Shown here: positions 19,151 through 28,322 of the stretch, piece after piece
Layout: each line of letters opens with the position of its first letter
Position numbering within the stretch: position 1 is the first letter of the stretch
Origin: Comamonas sp.
Lineage (GTDB): Bacteria; Pseudomonadota; Gammaproteobacteria; Burkholderiales; Burkholderiaceae_C
Assembly (NCBI RefSeq): GCF_009360615.1
Contig: NZ_SPEY01000030.1
Location: 1-61,024 of the forward strand
Direction: 5' to 3'
Length of the DNA stretch: 61,024 nucleotides
Notes under the pieces: model-generated
The model's input: only the letters and a program-made list of their open reading frames with translations
The model's database searches: none
What the model was told of the DNA's origin: nothing
Translations under genes and position numbers: made by a program

Positions 19151-19750
19151 ATGTCTGCAGAATCTGCGCCTATCAACTTGACGCACCACTTCCTGATTGC
19201 CATGCCCGGCCTGGAAGATGAGTCGTTTTCGCGCAGTGTGGTGTACCTGTGCGAGCATAGCGAGCGTGGCGCGCTCGGTCTGATTATCAACAAGCCCTCC
19301 AAGCTCAGCCTGCAAAGCCTGCTGCAAAAAGTGGATTTGGGTCTCAAGCGCGATGATTTGCGCGACCAGCAGGTCTTTACCGGTGGCCCGGTGCAGACCG
19401 ACCGCGGCTTTGTGCTGCATGAACCGATGGTCATCGAAGGCGCAGCCGAGAACGAGTCGGCCTATGCTTCGACCATGACCATTCCCGGCGGGCTGGAGAT
19501 GACCACATCCAAGGATGTGCTCGAAGCGCTGTCGGATGGGGCCGGTCCCAGGCGCGTGCTGGTCACGCTGGGCTATTCCTCCTGGGACGAGGGCCAGCTC
19601 GAATCCGAAATCGGCGAAAACGCCTGGCTGACCGTGGAAGCCGACCCCGACGTCATCTTCAGCACTCCGGTGGACGAGCGCTACGACCGCGCTCTGGGTT
19701 TGCTGGGTCTTCAGCGCTGGATGCTGTCCCCGGAGTCGGGTCGCGCATGA
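19151..19750 (+). CDS. yqgE: YqgE/AlgH family protein (UPF0301)
   Basis: The 199-residue protein shows the family pattern LTHHFLIAMPGLEDESFSRSV, CEHSERGALGLIINKPS, VFTGGPVQTDRGFVLH and the later GYSSWDEGQLESEIGENAWL. The biochemical function of the family is not settled. Its position directly before ruvX, with a four-base overlap, is strongly conserved in proteobacteria. Confidence 0.93.
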   Translation: MSAESAPINLTHHFLIAMPGLEDESFSRSVVYLCEHSERGALGLIINKPSKLSLQSLLQKVDLGLKRDDLRDQQVFTGGPVQTDRGFVLHEPMVIEGAAENESAYASTMTIPGGLEMTTSKDVLEALSDGAGPRRVLVTLGYSSWDEGQLESEIGENAWLTVEADPDVIFSTPVDERYDRALGLLGLQRWMLSPESGRA

Positions 19751-20247
19751 GCGATATCTCCTCTTCCAACAAGGCCGCCGATGCGGCCTTTTCCTCGGCC
19801 GAAGCTGCGTCTGCCAGGGCTGCGGCGGCACCTGCGCCGCAAAAGCCCGAGGTGCCTGCCTATTTCCAGCAGTTCCTGGGCTTCGACTTCGGCATCAAGC
19901 GCACGGGCTGTGCTTCGGGCAACCGCGTGCTGGGCGGTGCCAACCCGCTGCCCACCATCAGGGCCGAAGCGGCGGATGCGCGCCTGGCCGCCGTGGAAAA
20001 GCTGATCCGCGAGTGGCAGCCCAGTGCCCTGGTGATCGGCGTGCCTTATCACCCCGATGGGGCGGCGCACGAGAACACGGCCCGGGCCCTGAAATTCGGC
20101 CGTCAGCTCAGAAGCCGCTTCAAGCTGCCGGTGTACGAGGTGGACGAACGCTACAGCACGACCGAAGCCCTGGCGGGTGGCGCACGCGACGCCGACGCGG
20201 CTTCGGCCTGCATCATTCTTGAACAGTTTTTGAGGAGTCTCCCATGA
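19747..20247 (+). CDS. ruvX: Putative Holliday junction resolvase YqgF/RuvX
   Basis: The 166-residue RNase H-like protein has the first catalytic Asp in FLGFDFGIKRTGCASGN, VIGVPYHPDGAAHENT, and DERYSTTEALAGGARDADAASA with the terminal acidic pair. The family acts on branched nucleic acids or pre-16S rRNA ends. An Ala/Ser-rich tail of about 35 residues precedes the core. It overlaps yqgE and pyrR by four bases on each side, indicating tight translational coupling. Confidence 0.92.
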   Translation: MSDISSSNKAADAAFSSAEAASARAAAAPAPQKPEVPAYFQQFLGFDFGIKRTGCASGNRVLGGANPLPTIRAEAADARLAAVEKLIREWQPSALVIGVPYHPDGAAHENTARALKFGRQLRSRFKLPVYEVDERYSTTEALAGGARDADAASACIILEQFLRSLP

Positions 20248-20774
20248 GTGAAACCATTGCAGGAAACCAGCCGGGTCAGGGCAGCCTGATCCTGGACGCT
20301 GAAGCCCTGTATAGCGAGCTGCTGCGCGGTGTGCAGCGCATCATGGGCCCCAATACCCGTCTGGCGGGCATCACCTCGGGCGGTGCCTGGCTGGTCGAGC
20401 GTCTGCACAAGGATCTGAATCTCAAGGGCAAGCCCAGCGTGCTGTCTTCCTCGCTGCACCGCGACGATTTTGCCCAGCGCGGCATGGCTTCCAGCGCTCA
20501 GACCCAGATCGCCTTCGATGTGAACGGCGCCGATGTGCTGGTGCTGGACGATGTGCTCTACACCGGCCGCACCGTGCGTGCCGTGCTCAACGAACTCTAT
20601 GACTACGGCCGTCCCGCCAGTGTGCGACTGGCCGTTCTGGTGGACCGGGGAGGGCGCGAGCTGCCCATCCAGGCCGACTTTGCCGCAGCGCGCGTGGCGC
20701 TGCCGGCCGACCGTTCCCTGGCGCTGGCGCGCGACGAGAGCGGTGTTTTCCACTTCCGCATTCAAGAGGCCTGA
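20244..20774 (+). CDS. pyrR: PyrR bifunctional regulator/uracil phosphoribosyltransferase
   Basis: The 176-residue type I phosphoribosyltransferase has the PRPP-binding motif [21 protein letters not shown] and the family segment [16 protein letters not shown]. In proteobacteria such proteins sit next to pyrB and may influence pyrimidine gene expression or salvage uracil. It starts inside the ruvX stop region and ends two bases before pyrB. Confidence 0.94.
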   Translation: MSETIAGNQPGQGSLILDAEALYSELLRGVQRIMGPNTRLAGITSGGAWLVERLHKDLNLKGKPSVLSSSLHRDDFAQRGMASSAQTQIAFDVNGADVLVLDDVLYTGRTVRAVLNELYDYGRPASVRLAVLVDRGGRELPIQADFAAARVALPADRSLALARDESGVFHFRIQEA

Positions 20775-20776
20775 TC

Positions 20777-21739
20777 GTGCTGTACAAGCGCAACCCCCAA
20801 CTCAACAAGAACGGCGAGCTGATCCACCTGCTCTCCACCGAAGGCCTGTCCAAGGACATCCTGACCCAGATTCTCGATACGGCCAGCAACTTCGTCAGCG
20901 TCAACGACCGTGAAGTCAAGAAGGTGCCTCTGCTGCGCGGCAAAAGCGTGTTCAATCTGTTCTTCGAGAACAGCACGCGCACCCGCACCACCTTCGAGAT
21001 TGCGGCCAAGCGCCTGTCGGCCGACGTGTTCAACCTGGACATCGCGCGCAGCTCGGCCAGCAAGGGCGAGACCCTGCTGGACACCATCGACAACCTCTCG
21101 GCCATGGCGGCCGACATCTTTGTCGTGCGCCACAGCGAGTCCGGTGCTCCCTATCTGATCGCCAAGCATGTGGCGCCCCATGTGCATGTGGTCAATGCCG
21201 GCGACGGCCGCCATGCCCACCCCACCCAGGGCCTGCTGGACATGTACACCATCCGCCACTACAAGCAGGACTTCTCCAATCTGCGCGTGGCCATCGTGGG
21301 CGACGTGCTGCACTCGCGCGTGGCGCGCTCGGACATCCACGCCCTGACCACGCTCGGCGCTGCCGAGGTTCGCGTGGTCGGCCCGCGTACCCTGGTGCCC
21401 TCGGACATGGCCAGCATGGGCGTGCGCGTCTTCCACAATCTGGAGGAGGGCATCAAGGACTGCGACGTCATCATCATGCTGCGCCTGCAGAACGAGCGCA
21501 TGAGCGGCGCGCTGCTGCCTTCGAGCCAGGAATACTTCAAGAGCTTCGGCCTGACCGAAAAGCGCCTGGAACTGGCCAAGCCCGATGCCATCGTCATGCA
21601 CCCCGGCCCCATCAACCGCGGCGTGGAGATCGACTCCGCCGTGGTGGACGGCCCGCAGGCCGTGATCCTGTCTCAGGTGACCTTCGGTATCGCCGTGCGC
21701 ATGGCGGTCATGTCCATCGTCGCGGGGAATGAGGCTTGA
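20777..21739 (+). CDS. pyrB: Aspartate carbamoyltransferase catalytic chain
   Basis: The 320-residue enzyme forms carbamoyl-aspartate, the committed step of pyrimidine synthesis. Diagnostic motifs are [19 protein letters not shown] (carbamoyl phosphate binding), [18 protein letters not shown], and [13 protein letters not shown] near the end. The start is a GTG two bases after the pyrR stop. In the dodecameric ATCase class of pseudomonads it pairs with an inactive dihydroorotase, and such a gene (pyrX) is next downstream. Confidence 0.96.
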   Translation: MLYKRNPQLNKNGELIHLLSTEGLSKDILTQILDTASNFVSVNDREVKKVPLLRGKSVFNLFFENSTRTRTTFEIAAKRLSADVFNLDIARSSASKGETLLDTIDNLSAMAADIFVVRHSESGAPYLIAKHVAPHVHVVNAGDGRHAHPTQGLLDMYTIRHYKQDFSNLRVAIVGDVLHSRVARSDIHALTTLGAAEVRVVGPRTLVPSDMASMGVRVFHNLEEGIKDCDVIIMLRLQNERMSGALLPSSQEYFKSFGLTEKRLELAKPDAIVMHPGPINRGVEIDSAVVDGPQAVILSQVTFGIAVRMAVMSIVAGNEA

Positions 21740-21740
21740 A

Positions 21741-21833
21741 CACCCCCTGAGCCGCTGCGCGGCTTCCCCCTCTCTCGCGATGCGGGAGGGGGACGACACC
21801 CTCGCGTCGGGGCGGCCCTAGCTTGGTGTCCCG
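21741..21833. repeat. Structured dispersed intergenic repeat, copy 2
   Basis: The same block order as the copy after purH: CCCCCTGAG, a short GC hairpin (GCCGC-TGC-GCGGC), CTTCCCCCTCTCTCGC facing GCGGGAGGGGGACGAC, CCTCGCGTCGGGGCGG, and a GTGTCCC end. It begins one base after the pyrB stop codon region and separates pyrB from pyrX, which are usually contiguous in related operons. Confidence 0.75.
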
Positions 21834-21946
21834 TGCGAAAGTCGACGAAGCAAACTGCAGTTGCTGGTGGTGAGGGTTTTGAGAGATATTTTTATAGCTG
21901 CTAGCGCTTGTGTGGCAAGGGCTGGAAGCCAATTTGGTGCCAAACC

Positions 21947-23239
21947 ATGAAGATTCTGATTCGCAATGGCCGGGTGATGGACCCGGCACGAGGTTTCGAC
22001 CAGCAGGCCGATATCGCCATCGATGGCAGCGTGATCGCCGCCGTCGGCACGGTGCCTGAGGGTTTTGTGGCCGAGCGTGAAATCGACGCCTCGGGCCAGT
22101 GGGTGCTGCCCGGTCTGGTGGACCTGGCCGTGCGTCTGCGCGAGCCCGGTCACGAGCATGAAGGCATGCTGCAGTCCGAGATGGCGGCTGCCGTGGCCGG
22201 CGGCGTGACCAGCCTGGTCTGCCCGCCCGATACCGAGCCCGTGCTCGACGAGCAGGGCCTGGTGGAAATGCTCAAGTTCCGTGCCGAGAAGCAGCACAAG
22301 TCGCGTCTGTTCCCCATGGGAGCGCTGACCGTAGGCCTCAAGGGCGAAACGCTGACCGAGATGGCCGAGCTGACCGAGTCCGGCTGCGTGGCCTTCGGTC
22401 AGGCGGACGTGCCGCTGTCCAGCATCACCACGCTGAGCCGTGCGCTGAGCTACGCCAACACCTTCGGCTATGCCGTGTGGCTTCGACCGCAGGACAAGGA
22501 TCTGGGCAAGGGCGTGGCCGCCAGCGGCGCTCTGGCGACCCGCATGGGTCTGGCCGGCGTGTCCGTGGCGGCGGAGACGATTGCGCTGCACACCATCTTC
22601 GAGCTGATCCGTGGGTCGCAGACCCGGGTCCATCTGTGCCGCATCTCCAGTGCGGCCGGCGTGGAGCTGGTGCGCCGGGCCAAGGCCGAGGGCCTGAACG
22701 TGACGGCCGATGTGTCCATCAATTCGCTGCTGCTGACCGAGAACGATATCGGTTACTTCGACAGCAGCGCCCGTGTGGTGCCCGTGCTGCGTCAGCAGCG
22801 CGACCGCGACGCCTTGTCGGCTGCGCTGGCCGACGGCACCATCGATGCGCTGGTTTCCGATCACTGCCCTGTGGATGAGGACGCCAAGGTGCTGCCTTTT
22901 GCCGAGGCCGAACCGGGTGCGACCGGCGTGGAGCTGCTGCTGTCGATTGCCGTGAAGTGGAGCCGCGACTACAAGGTGCCGCTGAACCGCGCGCTGGCAG
23001 TCGTGACTTGCGCACCGGTGGCCGTGCTGGGAGGTGCGCTGGGCGAGCAGCAGTCGTTGCTGGGGCAGCTGAAGGTAGGCGGCGTGGCCGATCTGTGCAT
23101 CGTCGACCCGGATGCCCAATGGACGGTCGATCCCAAGGCGCTGCAAAGCCAGGGCAAGAGCACGCCATTCAATGGCTACGAGCTGCCCGCCCGTGTGGGT
23201 CTGACCATCGTGGAGGGTACGGTGGCCTATCAGCGCTGA
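21947..23239 (+). CDS. pyrX: Dihydroorotase-like protein PyrC'/PyrX, probably non-catalytic
   Basis: The 430-residue amidohydrolase-fold protein resembles type I dihydroorotase (VDLAVRLREPGHEHEG, AAAVAGGVTSLVCPPDTEPV, VSDHCPVDEDAKVLPFAEAEPGATGVE). The metal-binding H-x-H expected before LREPG is A-V-R here, so both zinc-ligand histidines are gone, as in the PyrC' subunit of Pseudomonas ATCase. It probably forms a scaffold that keeps PyrB active, while a true pyrC must lie elsewhere. The ATG at 21947 begins MKILIRNGRV, the usual N-terminus. Confidence 0.9.
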   Translation: MKILIRNGRVMDPARGFDQQADIAIDGSVIAAVGTVPEGFVAEREIDASGQWVLPGLVDLAVRLREPGHEHEGMLQSEMAAAVAGGVTSLVCPPDTEPVLDEQGLVEMLKFRAEKQHKSRLFPMGALTVGLKGETLTEMAELTESGCVAFGQADVPLSSITTLSRALSYANTFGYAVWLRPQDKDLGKGVAASGALATRMGLAGVSVAAETIALHTIFELIRGSQTRVHLCRISSAAGVELVRRAKAEGLNVTADVSINSLLLTENDIGYFDSSARVVPVLRQQRDRDALSAALADGTIDALVSDHCPVDEDAKVLPFAEAEPGATGVELLLSIAVKWSRDYKVPLNRALAVVTCAPVAVLGGALGEQQSLLGQLKVGGVADLCIVDPDAQWTVDPKALQSQGKSTPFNGYELPARVGLTIVEGTVAYQR

Positions 23240-23265
23240 TATCCACCGAGTCGCCTGGCGCCCAG

Positions 23266-23321
23266 CCCCTCGCCGGGCACCCCTCGTCGGGCACGCCTCG
23301 TCGGGAGCCCCTCGCTCGGTG
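23266..23321. repeat. Four tandem 14-bp repeats
   Basis: Four head-to-tail units resemble CCCCTCGTCGGGCA: 23266-23279, 23280-23293 (one difference from the first), 23294-23307 and 23308-23321. They lie between the pyrX stop and the acyltransferase gene. Possible VNTR; no function visible. Confidence 0.75.
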
Positions 23322-23471
23322 CGCCGGGCCGGGGCAGGGTGAGGCCGCTGAGCTGCACGACGGCGCTTGCCGGGGGGCCTTGATTGCTGTGCGCTGCCGG
23401 CAGCAAGCGGGGGGCCCCGTTTCATGTTGCAGCAACGGCGTCACAACGAGCCGCTACACTGTCCGAGAATC

Positions 23472-24242
23472 ATGGCAAACGGCTTGTACAAAATCAGAAC
23501 CGGCTTGCGCGCAGTCTGGCGCGGACTGCGTTTGCTGGCCCATGTGGGCAAGGGCACCTGGATCGTGGCGTTTCGCTTTCCGCAGATGCACTACCTGCAG
23601 CAGCACGAGCATGTCCAGGCCTGGGCCGCAGCGCTGCTGCTGCGGGCGGGGGTGCAGCTGCAGGTCCGGGGGCAGCCTCCAGCCCAAGGGCCGGTGCTCA
23701 TGGTCAGCAACCATATCTCCTGGCTCGATATACCCTTGTTGCATGCGGCGCGCCATTGTCGCTTCATCTCCAAGTCCGACGTCAAGGGCTGGCCCATCAT
23801 CGGCACGCTGGCGACGGCAGCGGGCACGCTCTATATCCAGCGCAGCTCGCGCCGTGATGCCTTGCGCATGGTGGGGGCCATGGAGGAGGCCTTCAGACGC
23901 GGCGAAATCCTGGCCGTCTTTCCCGAGGGGACGACGGGCGATGGTCGCAGCCTGCTCACATTTCATTCCAATCTGATCGAAGCCGCCGTCCAATGCGATG
24001 CACCGGTGCAGCCCGTGGGGCTGCGTTTTGTCGATGGCAGAACCGGTGGCACCAGCTATGCGGCCACCTACGTAGGGGACGAGACGCTGCTGGGTTCCAT
24101 CTGGCGCGTGCTTTGCTCGGAACAGCTGATTGCCGTGGTGCACTACGGCGAGGCGGAGACTGCCCAGGGGCGCGACCGACGCGCCTGGGCCAAGGACTTG
24201 CACGCCAGGGTGGACAGGCTGCGCCAGAACGAGGCGTCCTGA
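23472..24242 (+). CDS. 1-acyl-sn-glycerol-3-phosphate acyltransferase (PlsC family)
   Basis: The 256-residue protein has the acyltransferase catalytic motif H-x4-D in VSNHISWLDIPLL (about H81 to D86), the phosphate-binding block SDVKGWPIIGTLA, and AVFPEGTTGDGRSLLTFHSN. It adds an acyl chain to lysophosphatidate or a related acceptor at the inner membrane. The N-terminal basic and hydrophobic stretch may anchor it. The start is taken at MANGLYKIR because the upstream open frame is low-complexity and covers the tandem repeats. Confidence 0.88.
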   Translation: MANGLYKIRTGLRAVWRGLRLLAHVGKGTWIVAFRFPQMHYLQQHEHVQAWAAALLLRAGVQLQVRGQPPAQGPVLMVSNHISWLDIPLLHAARHCRFISKSDVKGWPIIGTLATAAGTLYIQRSSRRDALRMVGAMEEAFRRGEILAVFPEGTTGDGRSLLTFHSNLIEAAVQCDAPVQPVGLRFVDGRTGGTSYAATYVGDETLLGSIWRVLCSEQLIAVVHYGEAETAQGRDRRAWAKDLHARVDRLRQNEAS

Positions 24243-24284
24243 CGGCGCTTTCCCCAGCCGCTCAAACCCGTGTAGGCTGCGCGC

Positions 24285-25193
24285 ATGCACGCCAGAGTTT
24301 TGCGCTATCTCGATGAAGTGGTCCGCCGCGGCTCCATCCGCAAGGCGGCAGAGTATCTGCATGTGGCGCCCACGGCCGTGAATCGGCAGATTCTCGATCT
24401 GGAGGCCGAACTCGGCGCGCCGCTGTTCGACCGCATTCACAATCGTCTGCGCCTGACGCCACTGGGTGAGATGGTGCTGGCCCATGTGCGCAGCACCTTG
24501 CGCGAGCATGCTGTGCTGCGCGAACGCATTGCCGACTTCAAGGGCATGCGGCGCGGCGAGATCACGGTGGCGGCGACGTCTGGCCTGGCGGGTTCCCTGC
24601 TGCCATCCCTGGTGCATGACTTCCGCAGCAGCCATCCGGGAATGGTCGTGCGTGTCATCGACTTGCCCACGCAGGCCATTGTGTCTGCCGTGGAAGCCGG
24701 TGAGGTGGATCTGGGTCTTGCCTACGACCTGCCGCCCAGACCAGGTCTGCGCATGCTGGCGGCCAGTGAATGGCAGATCGGCGCCATCGTGCCCACCAAG
24801 CACCCGCTGGCGAACCAGGCGTCGCTGCTGCTCAGCGAATGTCTGGGGCATCCGCTGATTCTGCCGGCACCGGCTCTGACCATACGCAGTCTGCTGGACG
24901 AAGCCTTCGTGCGCAGTGCGATCGAGGTGACGCCGGTGGCCGAGTCCACCTCCATGGCCTTGATACAGCGGCTGGTCATGCTGGGCGAGGGCATCGCCCT
25001 GCTCAACGCGCTGGATGTGCTGGAAGAGCTGGACCGCGGCTCGCTCAGCTTTGTGCCATTGCGCGATGCGCATCTGCAGCGCCAGACCCTGATGCTGTTC
25101 GTGCGCAAGGGGGCGGAGCTGAGTTCCGCAGCGGCACTCATGGCCGCGAGCATCGAATCCGCGCTGGCGCGGCTCTACGCCAGAAAGCACTGA
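24285..25193 (+). CDS. LysR-family transcriptional regulator
   Basis: The 302-residue protein has an N-terminal winged HTH (HARVLRYLDEVVRRGSIRKAAEYLHVAPTAVNRQILDLEAELG) and a LysR substrate-binding domain (from about residue 90). The neighbouring genes on the same strand encode a purine-type deaminase and an NCS2 permease, so it probably controls them, with a purine derivative as coinducer; this is inferred. A perfect palindrome just downstream of its stop could be its binding site. Confidence 0.9.
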   Translation: MHARVLRYLDEVVRRGSIRKAAEYLHVAPTAVNRQILDLEAELGAPLFDRIHNRLRLTPLGEMVLAHVRSTLREHAVLRERIADFKGMRRGEITVAATSGLAGSLLPSLVHDFRSSHPGMVVRVIDLPTQAIVSAVEAGEVDLGLAYDLPPRPGLRMLAASEWQIGAIVPTKHPLANQASLLLSECLGHPLILPAPALTIRSLLDEAFVRSAIEVTPVAESTSMALIQRLVMLGEGIALLNALDVLEELDRGSLSFVPLRDAHLQRQTLMLFVRKGAELSSAAALMAASIESALARLYARKH

Positions 25194-25198
25194 TTCTT

Positions 25199-25217
25199 TG
25201 TCCACATTTTGTGGACA
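25199..25217. promoter_or_regulatory. Perfect palindrome, candidate operator upstream of the deaminase
   Basis: TGTCCACA, spacer TTT, TGTGGACA: an exact 8-bp inverted repeat about 80 bases upstream of the amidohydrolase start and 6 bases after the LysR stop. No T run follows, so an operator is more likely than a terminator. It fits a T-N11-A LysR box only loosely. Confidence 0.55.
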
Positions 25218-25296
25218 TGGTTGGCGCAATTCGGCGCTATCGCGCACCGGGGCGGCTCTCTAGACTGGCGCTTCTTGTTTAGAGAGGAAGAAACCC

Positions 25297-26685
25297 ATGA
25301 CCCTGATTGCCCTGAATGCCGACGTACTGGTCACCATGGATGCGCAGCGCCGCGAGATCCGCGATGGCGCGCTGGTGTCGGACGGGCCTGCCGTGCTCTG
25401 GGTGGGGCCAACGGCTGAACTGCCGGCGCCATACCGCCGCATGGCGGACGAGGGCCAGGCGCGCGTGCTGGACATGCGCGGCAAGGTCGTGACGCCGGGC
25501 CTGGTCAACACCCACCACCACATGTACCAGAGCCTGACGCGTGCCGTGCCGGCCGCCCAGGATGCCGAGCTGTTTGCCTGGCTGCAGAACCTCTACATGC
25601 TGTGGTCGCATCTGACGCCCGAGATGATCCATGTCTCGACCCAGACGGCCATGGCCGAGCTCATGCTGTCGGGTTGCACCACGACCAGCGACCACCTCTA
25701 CCTGTTCCCCAATGGCTCGCGCCTGGACGATTCCATTGCGGCTGCGCAGCAGATGGGCATGCGCTTTCATGCGGCGCGCGGCTCCATGAGCCTGGGGCGC
25801 AGCAAGGGGGGCCTGCCGCCCGATGTGGTGGTGGAGGAGGAGGAGGCCATCCTGCGCGACAGCCTGCGCCTGATCCAGCAATACCATGACGGCTCGCGTC
25901 ACTCCATGCTGCGCGTGGTGCTGGCCCCATGTTCGCCGTTCTCGGTGACGCGCGATCTGATGCGCGAGTCGGCGGTGCTGGCGCGTGCGCATGGCGTCTC
26001 GCTGCACACCCATCTGGCCGAGAACGACAACGACGTGGCCTTCTCGCGGGAGAAATTCGGCCTGACCCCGGCGCAATACGCCGAGGACCTGGGCTGGGTG
26101 GGCCGCGACGTGTGGCACGCGCACTGCGTCAAGCTCGATCCCGAAGGCATTGCGCTGTTTGCGCGCACCGGCACCGGTGTGGCGCACTGCCCCTGCTCCA
26201 ACATGCGCCTGGCCTCGGGCATTGCGCCTATCCGCAGCATGCGTGATGCGGGTGTGTCCGTGGCCCTGGGGGTGGACGGCAGCGCGTCGAATGACGGAGC
26301 CCACATGCTGGGCGAGGCGCGCCAGGCCATGCTGCTGCAGCGCGTGGGCTACGGACCGGCGGCCATGAGCGCCCGCGAGGCACTGGAAATTGCCACGCTG
26401 GGCGGTGCACGCGTGCTCAACCGCGACGACATCGGCGCGCTGGCTCCAGGCATGTCGGCCGACTTCGTGGCCTTCGACATGGAGGCCGTCGGCTATGCCG
26501 GCGCAGGCCACGACCCCGTGGCGGCGCTGGTGTTCTGCACGCCGGGCAATGTGTCCAGCAGCGTCATCAACGGCCGTGTGGTGGTCGAGGACGGCCGCCT
26601 GCTCACGGCCGACCTGCCCGCGGTGCTGGGCCGGCATCGCAATCTTGCGCGAAGCTTGTTCGAGCGAGCCGCAGCCGGGCATTGA
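25297..26685 (+). CDS. 8-oxoguanine deaminase-like amidohydrolase
   Basis: The 462-residue metal-dependent hydrolase has the zinc motif NTHHHMYQSLTRAVP, LHTHLAEN, HAHCVKLDPEGIALFARTGTGVAHCPCSNMRLASG and GVDGSASND. The N-terminal ADVLVTMDAQRREIRDGALV and the overall pattern match the 8-oxoguanine deaminase/hydroxyatrazine ethylaminohydrolase branch (AtzB-, TrzN- and Pa0142-like). It probably deaminates an oxidised purine such as 8-oxoguanine to urate. The NCS2 permease next door supports a purine substrate. An s-triazine substrate cannot be excluded. Confidence 0.82.
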   Translation: MTLIALNADVLVTMDAQRREIRDGALVSDGPAVLWVGPTAELPAPYRRMADEGQARVLDMRGKVVTPGLVNTHHHMYQSLTRAVPAAQDAELFAWLQNLYMLWSHLTPEMIHVSTQTAMAELMLSGCTTTSDHLYLFPNGSRLDDSIAAAQQMGMRFHAARGSMSLGRSKGGLPPDVVVEEEEAILRDSLRLIQQYHDGSRHSMLRVVLAPCSPFSVTRDLMRESAVLARAHGVSLHTHLAENDNDVAFSREKFGLTPAQYAEDLGWVGRDVWHAHCVKLDPEGIALFARTGTGVAHCPCSNMRLASGIAPIRSMRDAGVSVALGVDGSASNDGAHMLGEARQAMLLQRVGYGPAAMSAREALEIATLGGARVLNRDDIGALAPGMSADFVAFDMEAVGYAGAGHDPVAALVFCTPGNVSSSVINGRVVVEDGRLLTADLPAVLGRHRNLARSLFERAAAGH

Positions 26686-26969
26686 GACCTTTTCGGTGGC
26701 GGCCATCGCTGGTCGAATGCGATGGCTGCACATCGGCGAGAGAGATTCCAGGCCTTCGGGGCGCTGGAGAAAGGCGGGCCCGGGACGGGTGTCGGGTGAC
26801 CTGGAGTGCCAGAAGCTTTTTCTCGATGCTGGCCAAGCTATACGGCGCCCTGCATGGGCGGTATCGGCGATCGCGTATGAGAACTCCCGGTTGCGTGCTT
26901 AGTCTTGTGGCCTTCGCGGGGAAGCCTATTCCCCGGCGATTGCATACCTAAAAAACAGGAGACAAGACC

Positions 26970-28322
26970 ATGGAAAAACTGCTTTACGGGGTGGAAGACC
27001 GTCCGCCCAGCCTCATCACCACCACGCTGCTTTCGCTGCAGCATCTGCTTGCCGCGCTGGGCGGCATCATCGCCGTGCCGCTGGTGTTCGGCGGTGCGCT
27101 CAAGCTGCCGGCCGACCAGATCGTGGCCCTGGTCAACGCGGCTTTGCTGGGCTCGGGTGTGGTCACCGTCATTCAGTGCCGAGGCGTGGGGCCGGTCGGC
27201 ATACGCCTGCCTTGCGTGATGGGCACCAGTTTTGCCTTTGTCGGCGCAGGCATCAGCGTGGGGCTGGAGCATGGCGTGACCGGCATCCTGGGCTCCTCGC
27301 TGCTGGGCTCGCTGGTGATGATCATCGGCAGTTTTTTCATGCCGGTGATCCGTCGCTTCTTCCCGCATACCGTGACCAGCGTGGTCGTGACCATGATCGG
27401 GCTGTCGCTCACCCCCGTGGCCGTGGACTGGGCCGCAGGCGGTGTGGGCAGCGGCAGCTACGGCACCGTGGGCAACCTGGCGATCGCCGGCTTCGTGCTG
27501 GCGCTGGTGATCGGTTTTGTGCAATGGGGCAAGGGCGTGATTTCGGCATCGGCCGTGGTGCTGGGGATTGCCTGTGGCTATCTGCTGTGCCTGGCCCTGG
27601 GCCTGATCGACTTCACCCAGGTGCGCGAGGCACCGATCTTCGCGATTCCTCAGCCGCTGCATTTCGGCATGAGCTTTCCGGTATCGGGCATCGTTGCCAT
27701 GTCCATCGCCTTTCTGGTGACCATTGTCGAGACCACCGGAACCTTCATGGCGCTGGGAGCGGCAACGCAGACGCCGATCCGCGGCAAGCGCCTGGCCCGC
27801 GGCATGTTGTGCGATGGCGTGGGCTCGGCCTTTGCCGCCGTGATGTCCAGCCCTCCGGTATCCACCTTCGCGCAGAACGTGGGCGTGGTTTCGCTCACCG
27901 GCGTGGCCAGCCGCCATGTGGTAATGCTGACGGGCGTGATGCTGCTGCTGGCCGGACTGTTCCCGGTGCTCGGTGCGCTGGTGGTGACGATTCCCCAGCC
28001 GGTGCTTGGCGGAGCGGGTCTGATGATGTTCGCCATGATCATCCTGGCGGGCATTCGCATGCTCAGCAGCGCCGAGCAGACACGCCGCAGCGGTCTGATC
28101 ATCGCGGTCTCGCTGGGCTGCGGGCTTGCCGTGACGGTGCGCCCCGATCTGCTCTCCAGGATGCCGGCCTTTGTCCGCGAGGTCTTTGGGTCGGGTATCA
28201 CCGTGGCGGCTCTGGTGGCCGTGGGGATGAATCTGCTGTTGCCGGGGCGCGAATTTGACGCGCATGAGGAAGAGACGGAGCCCGTGCCGGCTGCGGTGGC
28301 GGTCACTTCCGCTGCGGCCTGA
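26970..28322 (+). CDS. NCS2-family nucleobase permease (uracil/xanthine/urate type)
   Basis: The 450-residue membrane protein begins LLYGVEDRPPSLITTTLLSLQHLLAALGGIIAVPLV, a hallmark of NCS2 symporters. It has about 12-14 membrane segments and the family motifs FQ-/VGPVGIRLPCVMGTSFAFVG and TVVETTG-like TIVETTGTFMALG. It imports a nucleobase with a cation. Together with the upstream deaminase and LysR gene it suggests a purine salvage or catabolic unit. Confidence 0.9.
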   Translation: MEKLLYGVEDRPPSLITTTLLSLQHLLAALGGIIAVPLVFGGALKLPADQIVALVNAALLGSGVVTVIQCRGVGPVGIRLPCVMGTSFAFVGAGISVGLEHGVTGILGSSLLGSLVMIIGSFFMPVIRRFFPHTVTSVVVTMIGLSLTPVAVDWAAGGVGSGSYGTVGNLAIAGFVLALVIGFVQWGKGVISASAVVLGIACGYLLCLALGLIDFTQVREAPIFAIPQPLHFGMSFPVSGIVAMSIAFLVTIVETTGTFMALGAATQTPIRGKRLARGMLCDGVGSAFAAVMSSPPVSTFAQNVGVVSLTGVASRHVVMLTGVMLLLAGLFPVLGALVVTIPQPVLGGAGLMMFAMIILAGIRMLSSAEQTRRSGLIIAVSLGCGLAVTVRPDLLSRMPAFVREVFGSGITVAALVAVGMNLLLPGREFDAHEEETEPVPAAVAVTSAAA

